Origin: JBHIBA01 sp046758845
GTDB taxonomy: Bacteria; UBA8248; JACPRG01; G963555815
Assembly: GCA_046758845.1 (NCBI GenBank)
Contig: JBHIBA010000001.1
Location: 1 to 61,180, forward strand
Reading direction: 5' to 3'
DNA: 61,180 nt
The position numbers were made by a program, and so were the translations under genes. Below the pieces are notes generated by a model that ran no database searches, was not told the origin of the DNA, and was given only the letters and a program-made list of their open reading frames with translations. Position 1 is the stretch's first letter, and every line of letters starts with the position of its first letter. Below are positions 60,540 through 61,180 of the stretch, piece after piece.

Positions 60540-60580
60540 AAAAAAGAAAACCCCGGAACACAGTCCGGGGGTCCTCCGGA
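60540..60580 (-). terminator. Terminator or attenuator hairpin in the panB leader
   Basis: On the minus strand CCCCGGA (60570-60564) pairs with TCCGGGG (60557-60551) around a six-base loop, followed by TTTTCTTTTTT (60550-60540), ten bases before the panB ATG. An alternative pairing, TCCGG (60580-60576) with CCGGA (60568-60564), would exclude it. Confidence 0.6.
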
Positions 60581-60914
60581 AGAGATACCAGCCAACCCGC
60601 CAGGGCAAACGATAAATACCCGGGGATCGCAGCATCCCGTATACCATGTTCCGTCTCGGTCCCAAAACAGGATCCAAGCGGCGTCTGGATATAAACTTAA
60701 GCCCCGCCCGCCAGTCCGTCAACACCGTCGTTTTTCTTTCGCGGGACGCCGAGCTATCTTCGAGAGTCCGATAACTTGTCCGCTAGTTCTGTATGCTGGC
60801 CGCACCTGACGACATCCGTGACTTCACCCGGCACCCCAACTAGCATAAAAACATCTCAATACCACATTTTGATAAAATCAAACTGCCACCAACGGAGGGG
60901 GGGTAAAGTTCCCG

Positions 60915-61180
60915 ATGGGTTGTCCAAGGTGTGGTCGAGAGAATCGGCCTGGGCGGAAGTTCTGTACTGGCTGCGGGGCAGACCTGAGGGCCGTTTGTCC
61001 TTCGTGTGGAAGCCAGATCCAGCCCGGAGATACTTTCTGCGGTGAGTGCGGAAAACCCCTGGCGCAGCCAGCGGTTTTGAAGACGCCCCCGTCGGAGACC
61101 GAGCTAGCCGTCCCACCTCCGGACCAACCCACCTCCTTCGCCGGGGGACGTTACGAAGTCAGGAAGTTCCTCGGAGAAGG
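60915..61180 (+). CDS. Double zinc-ribbon protein leading into a serine/threonine kinase-like domain (3' end beyond window)
   Basis: The first 88 codons read MGCPRCGRENRPGRKFCTGC, then GADLRAVCPSCGSQIQPGD and FCGECGKPL: two zinc-ribbon units with CxxC pairs. A Pro-rich linker (TPPSETELAVPPPDQPTS) follows, then FAGGRYEVRKFLGEG, which matches the beginning of a protein-kinase glycine-rich loop. Proteins with this start are usually large signalling enzymes combining kinase with an adenylate cyclase or an AAA/TPR region. The rest lies beyond the window. Confidence 0.75.
   Translation, partial: MGCPRCGRENRPGRKFCTGCGADLRAVCPSCGSQIQPGDTFCGECGKPLAQPAVLKTPPSETELAVPPPDQPTSFAGGRYEVRKFLGE

Noticed and set aside
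1..61180. CRISPR arrays, rRNA genes, replication origins or prophage modules.
   Set aside because: No regularly spaced identical repeats, rRNA sequence, DnaA-box cluster or phage structural genes were seen.

Overview
The window is about 61 kb of GC-rich DNA from a Gram-negative bacterium, probably an uncultured lineage. Evidence for this is a Kdo-transferase-type glycosyltransferase, a MurJ-like flippase, an O-antigen ligase and an RND pump, alongside many solute-uptake and small-molecule catabolic genes. That mix resembles uncultured Rokubacteria/Methylomirabilota, Tectomicrobia or deltaproteobacterial genomes. The phylum is an inference from gene content only. Two genes carry an in-frame TGA exactly where the first cysteine of a DsbA-type CxxC should be, so the organism very probably decodes UGA as selenocysteine. 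No sel genes lie in the window.

Layout. 1-5782 (minus): an XRE/DctQ chimeric gene, an enoyl-CoA hydratase-like gene and a CoxM-CoxS-CoxG-CoxL molybdenum hydroxylase set, the last running off the left edge. 6114-9095: an M24 enzyme, a YciI remnant behind an IS-end repeat, a U-P-F-C selenoprotein (FrnE/DsbA type) and tRNA-Ala(GGC) with promoter and terminator. 9628-12064 (plus): ring-cleavage-type VOC protein, thiol-dioxygenase-like cupin and a tandem DUF427 protein. 12188-19003 (minus): TetR, RND adaptor, RND pump, ECF sigma factor, ICMT-like methyltransferase and a small membrane protein, with a shared 23-bp operator candidate. 19329-20909: an ArnT-like glycosyltransferase.

21692-30491: tRNA-Leu(CAA) on the left and a decayed 3' half of a tRNA-Leu on the right bracket a catabolic block (TauABC-like importer, creatinase-like M24 protein, HyuB, HyuA), a possible old island. 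30759-36692: MOSC protein, amidohydrolase, GIY-YIG protein, a polytopic membrane protein and a secreted protein. 37013-41630: a complete LivMHKFG-type importer. 41837-43841: IS1380 and IS630 debris around a second U-P-F-C selenoprotein, a monooxygenase-like protein and a truncated asparagine synthase gene. 43965-45608: a trypsin-like protease fused to a WD40 propeller. 45864-58571: a surface-glycan locus (Kdo-transferase-like, two tandem CMP-sugar synthetases, GT2, NeuB, two GT39-like proteins, flippase, epimerase, ligase) interrupted by a 230-bp MITE-like element. 58880-61180: FMN reductase, PanB behind a possible attenuator, and the start of a zinc-ribbon kinase.

The main observations are the two unannotated selenoproteins with adjacent SECIS-like hairpins; a four-copy 88-90-bp element that looks like the outward-reading end of an IS1380-family element and sits upstream of unrelated genes with a TTGACA-N17-TNTAAT promoter; the HTH-DctQ fusion; and the tRNA-bracketed catabolic block.
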